Shown one piece after another: positions 8,092 to 14,596 of a DNA stretch of 21,191 nucleotides. Numbering within the stretch: position 1 is the first letter of the stretch; each line of letters begins with the position of its first letter. This DNA comes from Sphingobacteriaceae bacterium (GTDB taxonomy: Bacteria > Bacteroidota > Bacteroidia > Sphingobacteriales > Sphingobacteriaceae). The stretch is from the NCBI GenBank assembly GCA_025450155.1, contig JANWIB010000001.1:1-21191 (forward strand), given 5' to 3'. The notes beneath the pieces were generated by a model. That model was given only the letters and a program-made list of their open reading frames with translations. It did not search any database and was not told where the DNA came from. The translations under genes were made by a program, and so were the position numbers.

Positions 8092-8556
8092 ATGGAAAAC
8101 GAACTTAAATTTAGACTTGCAACTACAGATGACCTACCTTACATTATAAGCATGTTAGCAGATGATATACTTGGTGCTACAAGAGAAAAATTTGAAGCTA
8201 CACTTTCTGACAATTATTTAAAAGCATTTGAAAAAATTGCCAACGACCCAAACCAAGAGCTAACAATTGTAGAAATGAATGGAGAGAAAGTGGCCACTTT
8301 TCAATTGACTTTTATTCAATATTTGACCCATCAGGGAGGGCTTAGGGCTCAAATAGAAGCTGTAAGAACAAACTCAAAACATCGTGGACGTGGTATTGGG
8401 AAAAAAGTATTTGAATATGTGATTGACAGGGCAAAACAAAAAGGTTGTAACATGATACAACTTACATCAGACAAGAAACGTCCAGAGGCAATTAAATTTT
8501 ATGAAGCAATTGGGTTTACTGCAACACACGAAGGAATGAAACTTAAATTAAAGTAG
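8092..8556 (+). CDS. GNAT-family N-acetyltransferase
   Basis: Acetyl-CoA-dependent N-acetyltransferase of 154 aa with a complete single GNAT domain. The N-terminal FRLATTDDLPYI matches the usual strand 1/helix 1 start. The acetyl-CoA pyrophosphate loop is RGRGIGKK (98-105), followed by the helix KVFEYVIDRAKQKG; motif B is KRPEAIKFYEAIGF (129-142). The acceptor could be a small molecule, an antibiotic or a protein and cannot be told from sequence. It runs opposite to the flanking frr and pyrH. Codon use looks more A-rich than the neighbours, with several AGA/AGG arginine codons, which would fit acquisition, but no count against the genome was made. It is 122 bp upstream of the ATPase gene on the same strand. 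Confidence 0.9.
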   Translation: MENELKFRLATTDDLPYIISMLADDILGATREKFEATLSDNYLKAFEKIANDPNQELTIVEMNGEKVATFQLTFIQYLTHQGGLRAQIEAVRTNSKHRGRGIGKKVFEYVIDRAKQKGCNMIQLTSDKKRPEAIKFYEAIGFTATHEGMKLKLK

Positions 8557-8592
8557 ATAAGTCCCGACCTTCCTTTTTGTATTAAAAAAATT

Positions 8593-8620
8593 TTTGAAAA
8601 ATAAATATTTTATACCTTTG
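8593..8620 (+). promoter_or_regulatory. Bacteroidota-type promoter of the P-loop ATPase
   Basis: TTTG (8593-8596) is followed after 16 bases by TACCTTTG (8613-8620), a full match to the -7 box and identical to the one upstream of the M28 peptidase. The spacer is slightly shorter than the 19-20 bases usual for the phylum. The start codon is 58 bases further on, beyond a tandem palindromic repeat. Confidence 0.55.
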
Positions 8621-8621
8621 A

Positions 8622-8655
8622 GTATAATACCATTTGGTATAATACCATTTGGTAC
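8622..8655 (+). repeat. Tandem 15-bp palindromic repeat in the ATPase leader
   Basis: The unit GTATAATACCATTTG occurs twice head to tail (8622-8636, 8637-8651) and a third copy starts with GTA (8652-8654). Across each junction the sequence forms a palindrome: ATACCA-TT-TGGTAT (8627-8640) is perfect, and TACCA-TT-TGGTA (8643-8654) repeats it. The array begins one base after the -7 box, so it covers the expected transcription start and the leader. It looks like a double operator, or a structured leader, for the downstream ATPase gene. Confidence 0.8.
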
Positions 8656-8678
8656 TAGTTTCAAAACCTTTTTGTGTA

Positions 8679-9827
8679 ATGGAAGATTCGCCTTTTATAT
8701 ATGGAAAAACAGTAAGTTTACATGCTTTCACTAACCGGGAATCAGAGGCAGATAAACTTAAAAATAACCTACTTCGGGGTATCAACACAATCATGATGTC
8801 GCCAAGACGCTGGGGGAAATCATCCTTAGTAGAAAAAGTTATCCATGATATCAACCGGAAGAACAAACAAACAAAAACGATAATTATTGATCTTTTCTCG
8901 GTAGGTACTGAAGAAGAGTTTTTAGAAAGATTTGCCCGGGAAGTAATTAAAGCCTCGTCATCTAAATGGCAGGAGTGGATGAATAGTGGTAAGGAATTTT
9001 TTAAAAACTTAGTACCTAGGTTAAGCATAGGTATAGAGCCCAATAATGATTTTAGTTTAAGTTTTGACTGGAAAGAGTTGGATAAATACACCGATGAGGT
9101 ATTGAACTTGCCTGAAATTATTGCCCAAAAGAAGGATGTTCGATTTGTTATTTGTTTAGATGAGTTTCAAAACCTGGCCTCTTTTACAGGATATTTAAAC
9201 TTAGAGAAAAAGATGCGTGCCTGCTGGCAGCGCCAACGTCGGGTTACTTATTGTTTATATGGTAGTAAAAGACACCTACTGGCAGATATTTTTAACAACC
9301 CATCTAAGGCCTTTTATCGCTTTGGAGATATGATGTTATTGCCCAAGATTGAGACTAAAAAGTGGGTAACATTTATTTCAAAAAGTTTTGCCACCAGTGG
9401 AAAACTGATAGATAAAGCGGATGCTGAGGTGATTCCCCGGCTGATGAAAAATCATTCCTGGTATGTACAACAGCTGGCACATTATACCTGGAATTTAACA
9501 AAAAAAAAGGCAGGAAAACCTGAAATAGAAGCTGCCCTAAACGAATTATTGCAAGCGAATACACCGTTTTATCAGAAAGAAATAGAATCTATTAGCCACA
9601 CGCAGTTAAATTTGCTAAAAGCTGTAGTCCGGGGCGAAAGCCGTTTTACCAGTGCTAACGTTATGCAGAATTATCATTTGGGCACTCCTCGTAACGTGAG
9701 CAAGAATAAAGCCATCTTAATTCAGAATGATTTAATTGATGAAGTGAATGGCCTGTTCGAATTTCTAGACCCTGCTTTTGAGCTGTGGTTTAGAAAACAG
9801 TTCTTTAATCAACTATATAAGATATGA
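8679..9827 (+). CDS. P-loop ATPase (COG1672/ATPase_2-like, STAND-type) with winged-helix C-terminus
   Basis: Predicted ATPase of 382 aa. Walker A is the variant SPRRWGKSS (41-49), characteristic of the archaeal-type/COG1672 ATPases within the STAND group. Walker B is FVICLDEFQ (156-164), and a sensor-like strand reads YCLYGSKRHLL (191-201). The C-terminal part (about 303-365) looks like the winged-helix region seen in this family (TQLNLLKAVV...NVSKNKAILIQNDLIDE...FEFLDPAFELWFRKQ). The biological role of most members is unknown; some related families act in defence or signalling, but nothing here proves that. The ATG at 8679 is chosen because the family begins near FIYGK; an upstream TTG (8649) lies inside the repeat. 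It converges on pyrH, with 16 bp between stop codons. No nuclease or partner gene is adjacent. Confidence 0.85.
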   Translation: MEDSPFIYGKTVSLHAFTNRESEADKLKNNLLRGINTIMMSPRRWGKSSLVEKVIHDINRKNKQTKTIIIDLFSVGTEEEFLERFAREVIKASSSKWQEWMNSGKEFFKNLVPRLSIGIEPNNDFSLSFDWKELDKYTDEVLNLPEIIAQKKDVRFVICLDEFQNLASFTGYLNLEKKMRACWQRQRRVTYCLYGSKRHLLADIFNNPSKAFYRFGDMMLLPKIETKKWVTFISKSFATSGKLIDKADAEVIPRLMKNHSWYVQQLAHYTWNLTKKKAGKPEIEAALNELLQANTPFYQKEIESISHTQLNLLKAVVRGESRFTSANVMQNYHLGTPRNVSKNKAILIQNDLIDEVNGLFEFLDPAFELWFRKQFFNQLYKI

Positions 9828-9843
9828 TACGTATCGGTTGAGA

Positions 9844-10548
9844 TTATTTAACGAGAGTACCTATAGGATCTCCATTAGTGATGCGCATAAAATTTCCGGA
9901 TTTATTCATATCAAAAACAATGATGGGGAGGTTGTTTTCCTGGCACAGCGTGAATGCCGTCATATCCATTACATTTAAATTTTTGTCGTACACCTCCTGG
10001 AATGTAATTTCATCGTAACGAATGGCATCGGGGTTTTTCTCCGGATCGGTGGTATAGATACCATCTACCCGTGTACCTTTTAATACCACATCTGCCTTAA
10101 TTTCAATAGCACGCAACGAAGCGGCTGTATCGGTAGTAAAATAAGGATTTCCGGTACCCGCTCCAAAAATCACGATACGGCCTTTTTCTAAATGGCGCAT
10201 GGCTCTTCGGCGTATAAATGGTTCGCAAATTTGTTCCATCTTGATGGCTGATTGTAACCGGGTAGGTACTCCAATAGTTTCAAGTGCATTTTGTAAGGCC
10301 ATTGAGTTAATTACTGTTGCCAGCATGCCCATGTAATCTGCCTGTGCACGGTCCATTCCTGATTTTTCTGCGCTCAACCCTCGAAAAATATTACCTCCGC
10401 CAATAACAATGGCAATTTGTAACCCCTTTTGATGCACTTCTTTGATATCTTTAGCGTATTGCAATACCCGATCGGTATCAATTCCGTATTGTTTATCGCC
10501 CATTAAAGATTCGCCACTAAGTTTTAAAAGGATGCGTTTATATTTCAT
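9844..10548 (-). CDS. pyrH: UMP kinase
   Basis: Hexameric bacterial UMP kinase of the amino-acid-kinase fold (UMP + ATP to UDP + ADP), pyrimidine nucleotide pathway. It has 234 aa from the ATG at 10548 (MKYKRILLKLSGESL); E. coli PyrH is 241. Motifs: N-terminal KLSGESL (9-15), GGGNIFRG (50-57), GTGNPYFTTDTAA (131-143), and DGIYTTDP (162-169), the nucleotide-binding signature. A TTG six codons upstream is in frame but lies in the promoter box. It is 32 bp downstream of nagA on the same strand. The usual partner frr is separated from it by two opposite-strand genes. Confidence 0.96.
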   Translation of the reverse strand: MKYKRILLKLSGESLMGDKQYGIDTDRVLQYAKDIKEVHQKGLQIAIVIGGGNIFRGLSAEKSGMDRAQADYMGMLATVINSMALQNALETIGVPTRLQSAIKMEQICEPFIRRRAMRHLEKGRIVIFGAGTGNPYFTTDTAASLRAIEIKADVVLKGTRVDGIYTTDPEKNPDAIRYDEITFQEVYDKNLNVMDMTAFTLCQENNLPIIVFDMNKSGNFMRITNGDPIGTLVK

Positions 10549-10563
10549 TTTGAGAATATTTGT

Positions 10564-10571
10564 CAAATGTA
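10564..10571 (-). promoter_or_regulatory. -7 box of pyrH
   Basis: Minus-strand TACATTTG matches TAnnTTTG in the short nagA-pyrH gap and ends 15 bases before the pyrH ATG. The -33 region would lie inside the nagA 3' end, where no TTTG was found. pyrH may therefore have its own promoter as well as read-through from nagA. Confidence 0.4.
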
Positions 10572-10580
10572 TAAATTTTT

Positions 10581-11693
10581 TTAGCAGAGAATACCCTTAA
10601 GCCAGGTCTGCTGAACTTCGAAATCCTTAGTAAAAACGATAAAGTTTGCCTGATATTGAGGGGCAATGTAACCCATCTGCTGTTCTAAGCCTATTACTTT
10701 TGCCGGATAAGTGGATGCCATCCGAACAGCTTCTTCTAATTTAATACGTGTATGAATAACGCAGTTTTTAACAGCCGCTATCATGGTGAGGTTAGAACCC
10801 GATAAAGTACCATCGGGCATGGTGTACTTGTTACCGGCTAGTATATGAGGGTAAATTCCCTCATTGGTTTCCGTTACCGCATCTGTTATTAAGAATAGCT
10901 TATCCATCAACTCTCTTTTTGCAAGGTCAATCATTGGGAAACTTACATGAATGCCATCCGCTACAACACTTGAATAGGGCTTCTTTTCAAATATTGCAGG
11001 TATTAACCCCGGCTCTCTGTGATGTATTGTTGGCATTGCGTTATACAAATGCGTAGCTGCCGTAATGCCATTACTTAAGAATTGCATAGCTTCATCATAA
11101 GAAGCATTACTGTGCCCAACCGATAATACAATTCCTTTTGTGTGCAGGTAGGTTATTATTTCTGAATCTTGAAGTTCAGGAGCTAATGTCATCATTTTGA
11201 TTTCACCTTCCGCATGCTCCAACCAACCTTTTATTTCTGCAAGAGTTGCTTTTTTAATAAATTTTTCTGGATGGGCACCTTTTCTTTCAGCATTCAGGTA
11301 AGGGCCTTCCAGGTGAAGTCCGAGAAAGTTTCCTTTCGCCTTGGGGCGGTATGCTTTTGCTGCTTCGATAGCTTGATCTACAACCTGATCACTATTAGTG
11401 GCTACCGTAGCTAAAAACCCCGTGCATCCATGCTTCAGCAAATCTGTTTCCATTTGTTCTAATGCTTCTACTGTAGGCTTGCCTCCAAAAAGCTTTCTGC
11501 CGCTGCCATAAATTTGAAGATCTATAAAGCCGGGAGCAAGGTAGTTGTCGTTAAGATTTACTGACTTTGCATCAGAAGGTATTTCTTCTTCAGAAATAAT
11601 TCCGGTTATCATTCCATCCCGAACCAGGACCGCTTTATTGTTAAGCGTTTCTTTACCGGTAAGTAGAATACAATTATGTAATGCCGTAACCAT
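10581..11693 (-). CDS. nagA: N-acetylglucosamine-6-phosphate deacetylase
   Basis: Amidohydrolase-superfamily enzyme converting GlcNAc-6-phosphate to glucosamine-6-phosphate and acetate, in amino-sugar and cell-wall recycling. It has 370 aa, close to the usual 380. Motifs: APGFIDLQIYG (53-63), with Gln/Tyr in the place where other amidohydrolases have HxH, as usual for NagA; metal ligand E129 in HLEGPY; H194 in SVGHSNA; H215 in ATHLYNAM; DGIHV (246-250); catalytic D271 in ITDAV; SGSNLTM near 298-304. The ATG at 11693 lies only 6 bp after the T-run of the tsf terminator, so expression may depend on read-through. No other nag gene (nagB, transporter) is seen in the window. Confidence 0.95.
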   Translation of the reverse strand: MVTALHNCILLTGKETLNNKAVLVRDGMITGIISEEEIPSDAKSVNLNDNYLAPGFIDLQIYGSGRKLFGGKPTVEALEQMETDLLKHGCTGFLATVATNSDQVVDQAIEAAKAYRPKAKGNFLGLHLEGPYLNAERKGAHPEKFIKKATLAEIKGWLEHAEGEIKMMTLAPELQDSEIITYLHTKGIVLSVGHSNASYDEAMQFLSNGITAATHLYNAMPTIHHREPGLIPAIFEKKPYSSVVADGIHVSFPMIDLAKRELMDKLFLITDAVTETNEGIYPHILAGNKYTMPDGTLSGSNLTMIAAVKNCVIHTRIKLEEAVRMASTYPAKVIGLEQQMGYIAPQYQANFIVFTKDFEVQQTWLKGILC

Positions 11694-11699
11694 AAGTCC

Positions 11700-11729
11700 A
11701 AAAAAAATCCCCGCCGTTTGGCGAGGATT
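11700..11729 (-). terminator. Rho-independent terminator of the rplM-rpsI-rpsB-tsf operon
   Basis: On the minus strand AATCCTCGCC pairs with GGCGGGGATT (one G-U wobble) around the loop AAAC, followed by eight T residues (11707-11700). The 10-bp GC-rich stem makes this a textbook intrinsic terminator, placed 7 bp after the tsf stop. Confidence 0.85.
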
Positions 11730-11736
11730 TAAATAA

Positions 11737-12576
11737 TTAAGCTCCTAATTGAACCCGCTTAAATGCGGTTACTGTTAATCCTTTAGTTACGCCGTCAAGG
11801 AATTGCGAAATCGTTTTAGAAGAATCCTTTACAAACTCCTGGTTTAATAAAGTAGATTCTTTGTAGAACTTGTTCAATTTACCGGCAGCAATTTTTTCTA
11901 CCATTTCTTCTGGCTTGCCTTCTGCACGAATTTGCTCTTTTGCAATTTCAAGCTCCCGCTCAATAGTACGTGCATCCACATCATCTTTATCAATAGCCAC
12001 TGGATTCATAGCAGCAATTTGCATCGCTACGTCTTTTCCAGCTTCTTCCGCTCCACTTGTATTGGCACTTAATGCTACCAATACTCCCAGACGGTAGTTA
12101 CCATGGATATAAGCAATTACTTTTTCACCACTTGCAGATTCGTATTTAGAAACACCAATCTTCTCGCCAATCTTACCAGTTTGATCTAATATTTGATCTG
12201 ATAATTTTGTTCCGTTTAAATTTAAAGATGTTAATTCTTCAACTGAAGAAGGATTCTTTTCGATGGCAAGATCAGCGATGCTATTAGCAAAGGCAATAAA
12301 ATCAGCATTTTTGGCTACGAAATCGGTTTCGCAATTCAATTCGATTACTACTCCACGCTTTCCATCAGCTGTAGTTTTGGCAATAACAACACCTTCATTA
12401 GACTCACGGTCCTGACGACTTGCAGCAACTTTAGCGCCTTTTTTACGCAAGTAATCAATTGCAGCTTCAAAATCGCCATTTGCTTCGGTTAAGGCTTTTT
12501 TGCAATCCATCATTCCTGCCCCGGTTTGCTGACGTAGTTTGTTTACATCGGCGGCAGATATTTGTACTGTAGACAT
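11737..12576 (-). CDS. tsf: Translation elongation factor Ts
   Basis: EF-Ts, 279 aa (E. coli 283), is the guanine nucleotide exchange factor for EF-Tu. The N-terminal UBA-like domain (about 6-50: AADVNKLRQQTGAGMMDCKKAL...AIDYLRKKG) is followed by the EF-Tu-contacting TDFV motif (84-87, in NCETDFVAKN) and the dimerisation/core domain with HGNYRLGVLV. The C-terminus has the conserved REFVKDS-like segment (QEFVKDSSKTISQFL). It is in an operon with rpsB, 91 bp upstream, with a hairpin in the gap. The ATG at 12576 has no Shine-Dalgarno sequence. Confidence 0.97.
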   Translation of the reverse strand: MSTVQISAADVNKLRQQTGAGMMDCKKALTEANGDFEAAIDYLRKKGAKVAASRQDRESNEGVVIAKTTADGKRGVVIELNCETDFVAKNADFIAFANSIADLAIEKNPSSVEELTSLNLNGTKLSDQILDQTGKIGEKIGVSKYESASGEKVIAYIHGNYRLGVLVALSANTSGAEEAGKDVAMQIAAMNPVAIDKDDVDARTIERELEIAKEQIRAEGKPEEMVEKIAAGKLNKFYKESTLLNQEFVKDSSKTISQFLDGVTKGLTVTAFKRVQLGA

Positions 12577-12611
12577 ACTATTTTTCTTTTATGTGTTTTT
12601 GTTGAAAATTA

Positions 12612-12659
12612 CGGGCTAGCTATTGCGATTACAAGGCTATACTCGCAATAAATAACCCG
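12612..12659 (-). promoter_or_regulatory. 48-nt hairpin between rpsB and tsf
   Basis: A perfect 8-bp inverted repeat, TATTGCGA (12621-12628) with TCGCAATA (12643-12650), encloses a 14-base loop. Outer arms CGGG (12612-12615) and CCCG (12656-12659) add four more pairs across an AT-rich internal loop. On the minus strand no long T-run follows, so it is not a standard terminator. It could be an RNA processing or mRNA stability element, an attenuator or a protein-binding site setting the rpsB:tsf ratio. Confidence 0.55.
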
Positions 12660-12667
12660 CAACTAAT

Positions 12668-13645
12668 TTATTCTTCGCTTTTGGCAGCTTCAGATGAAGC
12701 GCTTACTTTGCGTGTACGCTTAGGCGTTGCAACTTTTGCTTTACTCTCGGCACTTGCTTTTGCCACCTTTTTGGGTTTAGCTGTTTCTTTTTTTGTATCG
12801 GTGTTTTCTTCTACTGTGGCTTCTGATTTAACTTCCTCAAGATCAAGATCTGCTTTCACTTGCTTTTTAGGCTTAGCTACTTCTTTTTCGGCTTCACCGT
12901 TATCGATTTTTGCTTTGGCCACAGCGCCTTCTTTTTCTGCCTCATCTTCTTTTTCACGCTTACGCTCATCTAAACCTTCTTGAATTGCTTTTATAATGAT
13001 GTCTGTAATCAAAGAGATTGATTTAGTAGCATCATCGTTGGCAGGAATCGGGAAGTCAATATTAGAAGGGTCAGAGTTAGTATCTACCATTGCAAAAGTA
13101 GGGATGTTCAGTTTCAACGCTTCGGTAACAGCAATATGCTCTTTTTTTACATCGATAAGGAACAAGGCAGCAGGTAAACGGTTCAAATCAGAGATACCTC
13201 CTAAAAGAGTTTCTAGTTTTATACGTTCACGCCCAATCATTAATTTTTCTTTTTTCGATAATACATCGTAAGTACCGTCTTTAGTCATTTTATCAATGTT
13301 AGACATCTTTTTGATTGACTTACGTACGGTAGAGAAGTTTGTTAACATACCACCTAACCAACGCTCGGTTACAAAAGGCATGTTTACTAATTTTGCCTGT
13401 TCGGCAACAATATCTTTAGCTTGTTTTTTAGTAGCTACGAATAAAACCTTGCGACCGGATTTAACAATTTGTTTAATTGCGGCAGCAGCTTCTTCTACTT
13501 TTGTTAACGTTTTATTTAAATCTATAATGTGGATGCCATTACGCTCCATGAAAATGTATGGTGCCATTTTCGGATCCCATTTGCGGGTAAGGTGACCAAA
13601 GTGTACACCTGCATCAAGTAAGTCCTGATATGTTGTTCTAGCCAT
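12668..13645 (-). CDS. rpsB: 30S ribosomal protein S2 (uS2) with long charged C-terminal tail
   Basis: Small-subunit protein S2. Residues 1-228 are the conserved core: GVHFGHLTRKWDPKMAPYI (13-31), VLFVATKKQAKDIV (67-80), FVTERWLGGMLTNF (91-104), and VDTNSDPSNIDFPIPANDDA (187-206), followed by ITDIIIKAI. Residues ~229-325 are a low-complexity Lys/Glu/Ala tail with repeated AKPKK motifs (258, 289) absent from E. coli S2 (241 aa); Bacteroidota S2 proteins often carry such tails, and this one is long. The gene is 18 bp after rpsI. Unlike every other gene in the window it has a strong Shine-Dalgarno sequence, AAGGAGG, at ideal spacing. Confidence 0.97.
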   Translation of the reverse strand: MARTTYQDLLDAGVHFGHLTRKWDPKMAPYIFMERNGIHIIDLNKTLTKVEEAAAAIKQIVKSGRKVLFVATKKQAKDIVAEQAKLVNMPFVTERWLGGMLTNFSTVRKSIKKMSNIDKMTKDGTYDVLSKKEKLMIGRERIKLETLLGGISDLNRLPAALFLIDVKKEHIAVTEALKLNIPTFAMVDTNSDPSNIDFPIPANDDATKSISLITDIIIKAIQEGLDERKREKEDEAEKEGAVAKAKIDNGEAEKEVAKPKKQVKADLDLEEVKSEATVEENTDTKKETAKPKKVAKASAESKAKVATPKRTRKVSASSEAAKSEE

Positions 13646-13653
13646 TGTTTGAT

Positions 13654-13660
13654 CCTCCTT
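13654..13660 (-). promoter_or_regulatory. Strong Shine-Dalgarno sequence of rpsB
   Basis: Minus-strand AAGGAGG is complementary to the conserved anti-Shine-Dalgarno CCUCCUU of 16S rRNA and stands 8 bases before the rpsB ATG. No other start codon in this window has a comparable site, in line with the rarity of such sites in Bacteroidota. Confidence 0.85.
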
Positions 13661-13663
13661 AAA

Positions 13664-14050
13664 TTAACGTTTACTAAATTGAAATCTTTTGCGGGCCTTT
13701 TTACGACCTGGTTTTTTACGCTCCACCATCCGGTCATCACGGGTCATAATGCCCTTAGCTCTCAATGAAGGTTTAGTTGCTGGGTCTAATTCAACAATAG
13801 CTTTAGCAACCGCTAAACGTACGGCTTCTGCCTGTCCTTTAACGCCGCCACCCGCAACGTTTACGTTGATATCAAATTTACCACCGTTTTCAGAAACTTC
13901 TAACGATTGGTTAACAATGTATTGCAATGGCAATGTGGGGAAATATTCTTTGTAATCTTTACCGTTTACGGTAATGTTGCCTTTACCCTCGGCTAAATAA
14001 ACGCGGGCAACTGCAGTTTTTCTTCTTCCTGAAGTGTTAGTTGTTGGCAT
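13664..14050 (-). CDS. rpsI: 30S ribosomal protein S9 (uS9)
   Basis: Small-subunit head protein, 128 aa. The N-terminal TSGRRKTAVARVYL (6-19), family signature GGGVKGQAEAVRLAVAKA (67-84), DDRMVERKKPGRKKARK (105-121) and the basic C-terminus ending FSKR, which in other bacteria reaches the P-site tRNA anticodon, are all present. It is the second gene of the rplM operon, 17 bp after rplM. Confidence 0.98.
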   Translation of the reverse strand: MPTTNTSGRRKTAVARVYLAEGKGNITVNGKDYKEYFPTLPLQYIVNQSLEVSENGGKFDINVNVAGGGVKGQAEAVRLAVAKAIVELDPATKPSLRAKGIMTRDDRMVERKKPGRKKARKRFQFSKR

Positions 14051-14067
14051 TTCTTTTCTCTTTTAAA

Positions 14068-14511
14068 TTAAAGTTTAATGGTTTTCGGATTTTGAGCTGC
14101 ATGTGGATGCTCATTTCCTGCATATACATGTAGGTTTTTGAAAATTGCACGGCCCAAACGATTTTTAGGTAGCATACCACGTACAGCTTTTTCAACTACA
14201 CGTTCCGGATGCTTTGCCATTAACTCCTTAGGAGAAATGAAACGCTGACCACCTGGGTAACCAGTGTATGAAACATAAGTTTTTTCAGAAAACTTGTTTC
14301 CGGTCAGTTTTACCTTGTCTGCATTAATAACAATGACGTTATCGCCGCAGTCTACGTTTGGGGTGAACGAAGGCTTGTTTTTTCCACGGATCATCATTGC
14401 GATCTTAGATGACAAGCGCCCCAAAATCTCGCCTTGTGCGTCAACAACTATCCATTCTTTGTTAACGGTTTTTTTGTTGGCAGAGACAGTTTTGTAACTT
14501 AACGTATTCAC
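14068..14511 (-). CDS. rplM: 50S ribosomal protein L13 (uL13)
   Basis: Large-subunit protein, 147 aa, first gene of the rplM-rpsI-rpsB-tsf operon. Motifs: WIVVDAQGEILGRLSSKIA (20-38), CGDNVIVINADKVKLTG (55-71), YTGYPGGQR (82-90), and signature VRGMLPKNRLGR (110-121). The start is GTG at 14511: the sequence MNTLSYKTVSANK matches the Bacteroidota L13 N-terminus and no ATG lies in frame nearby. There is no Shine-Dalgarno sequence. A promoter lies about 55 bp upstream. Confidence 0.97.
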   Translation of the reverse strand: MNTLSYKTVSANKKTVNKEWIVVDAQGEILGRLSSKIAMMIRGKNKPSFTPNVDCGDNVIVINADKVKLTGNKFSEKTYVSYTGYPGGQRFISPKELMAKHPERVVEKAVRGMLPKNRLGRAIFKNLHVYAGNEHPHAAQNPKTIKL

Positions 14512-14518
14512 TTGCTTG

Positions 14519-14540
14519 ATATTTAAATTAATTAAAATAT
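14519..14540 (-). promoter_or_regulatory. AU-rich hairpin in the rplM leader
   Basis: A 22-nt imperfect palindrome has six A/T pairs (ATATTT with AAATAT), one mismatch, two more pairs and a TTAA loop. It ends 7 bases before the GTG start of rplM. Ribosomal operons are often autoregulated through their leaders, but an A/U-only stem is weak, and low complexity could produce it by chance. Confidence 0.25.
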
Positions 14541-14564
14541 AATTTACCCCTTAAATTGGGATTG

Positions 14565-14596
14565 CAAAGATACGGGAAATAAATTTTTGTTGAAAA
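14565..14596 (-). promoter_or_regulatory. Promoter of the rplM-rpsI-rpsB-tsf operon
   Basis: Minus-strand TATCTTTG (14572-14565) is an exact TAnnTTTG -7 box. TTTTC (14596-14592) lies about 20 bases upstream in the -33 position. The expected transcription start gives a leader of roughly 45-50 bases before the GTG start. Confidence 0.6.

Noticed and set aside
8649..8678. Extended N-terminus of the ATPase from a TTG inside the repeat
   Set aside because: The added ten residues are encoded by repeat and leader DNA; the ATG at 8679 begins the conserved region.
8582..9091. 169-codon minus-strand frame over the ATPase 5' half
   Set aside because: It is antisense to a clear ATPase gene, its C-terminal end reads through the tandem repeat (KWYYT twice), and it has no recognisable domain.
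9826..9835. Perfect palindrome GATACGTATC between ATPase and pyrH stops as a terminator or attachment site
   Set aside because: The 10-bp palindrome has no loop or T-run and includes part of the ATPase stop; one such site is expected by chance and no matching copy was seen at the other edge of the insert.
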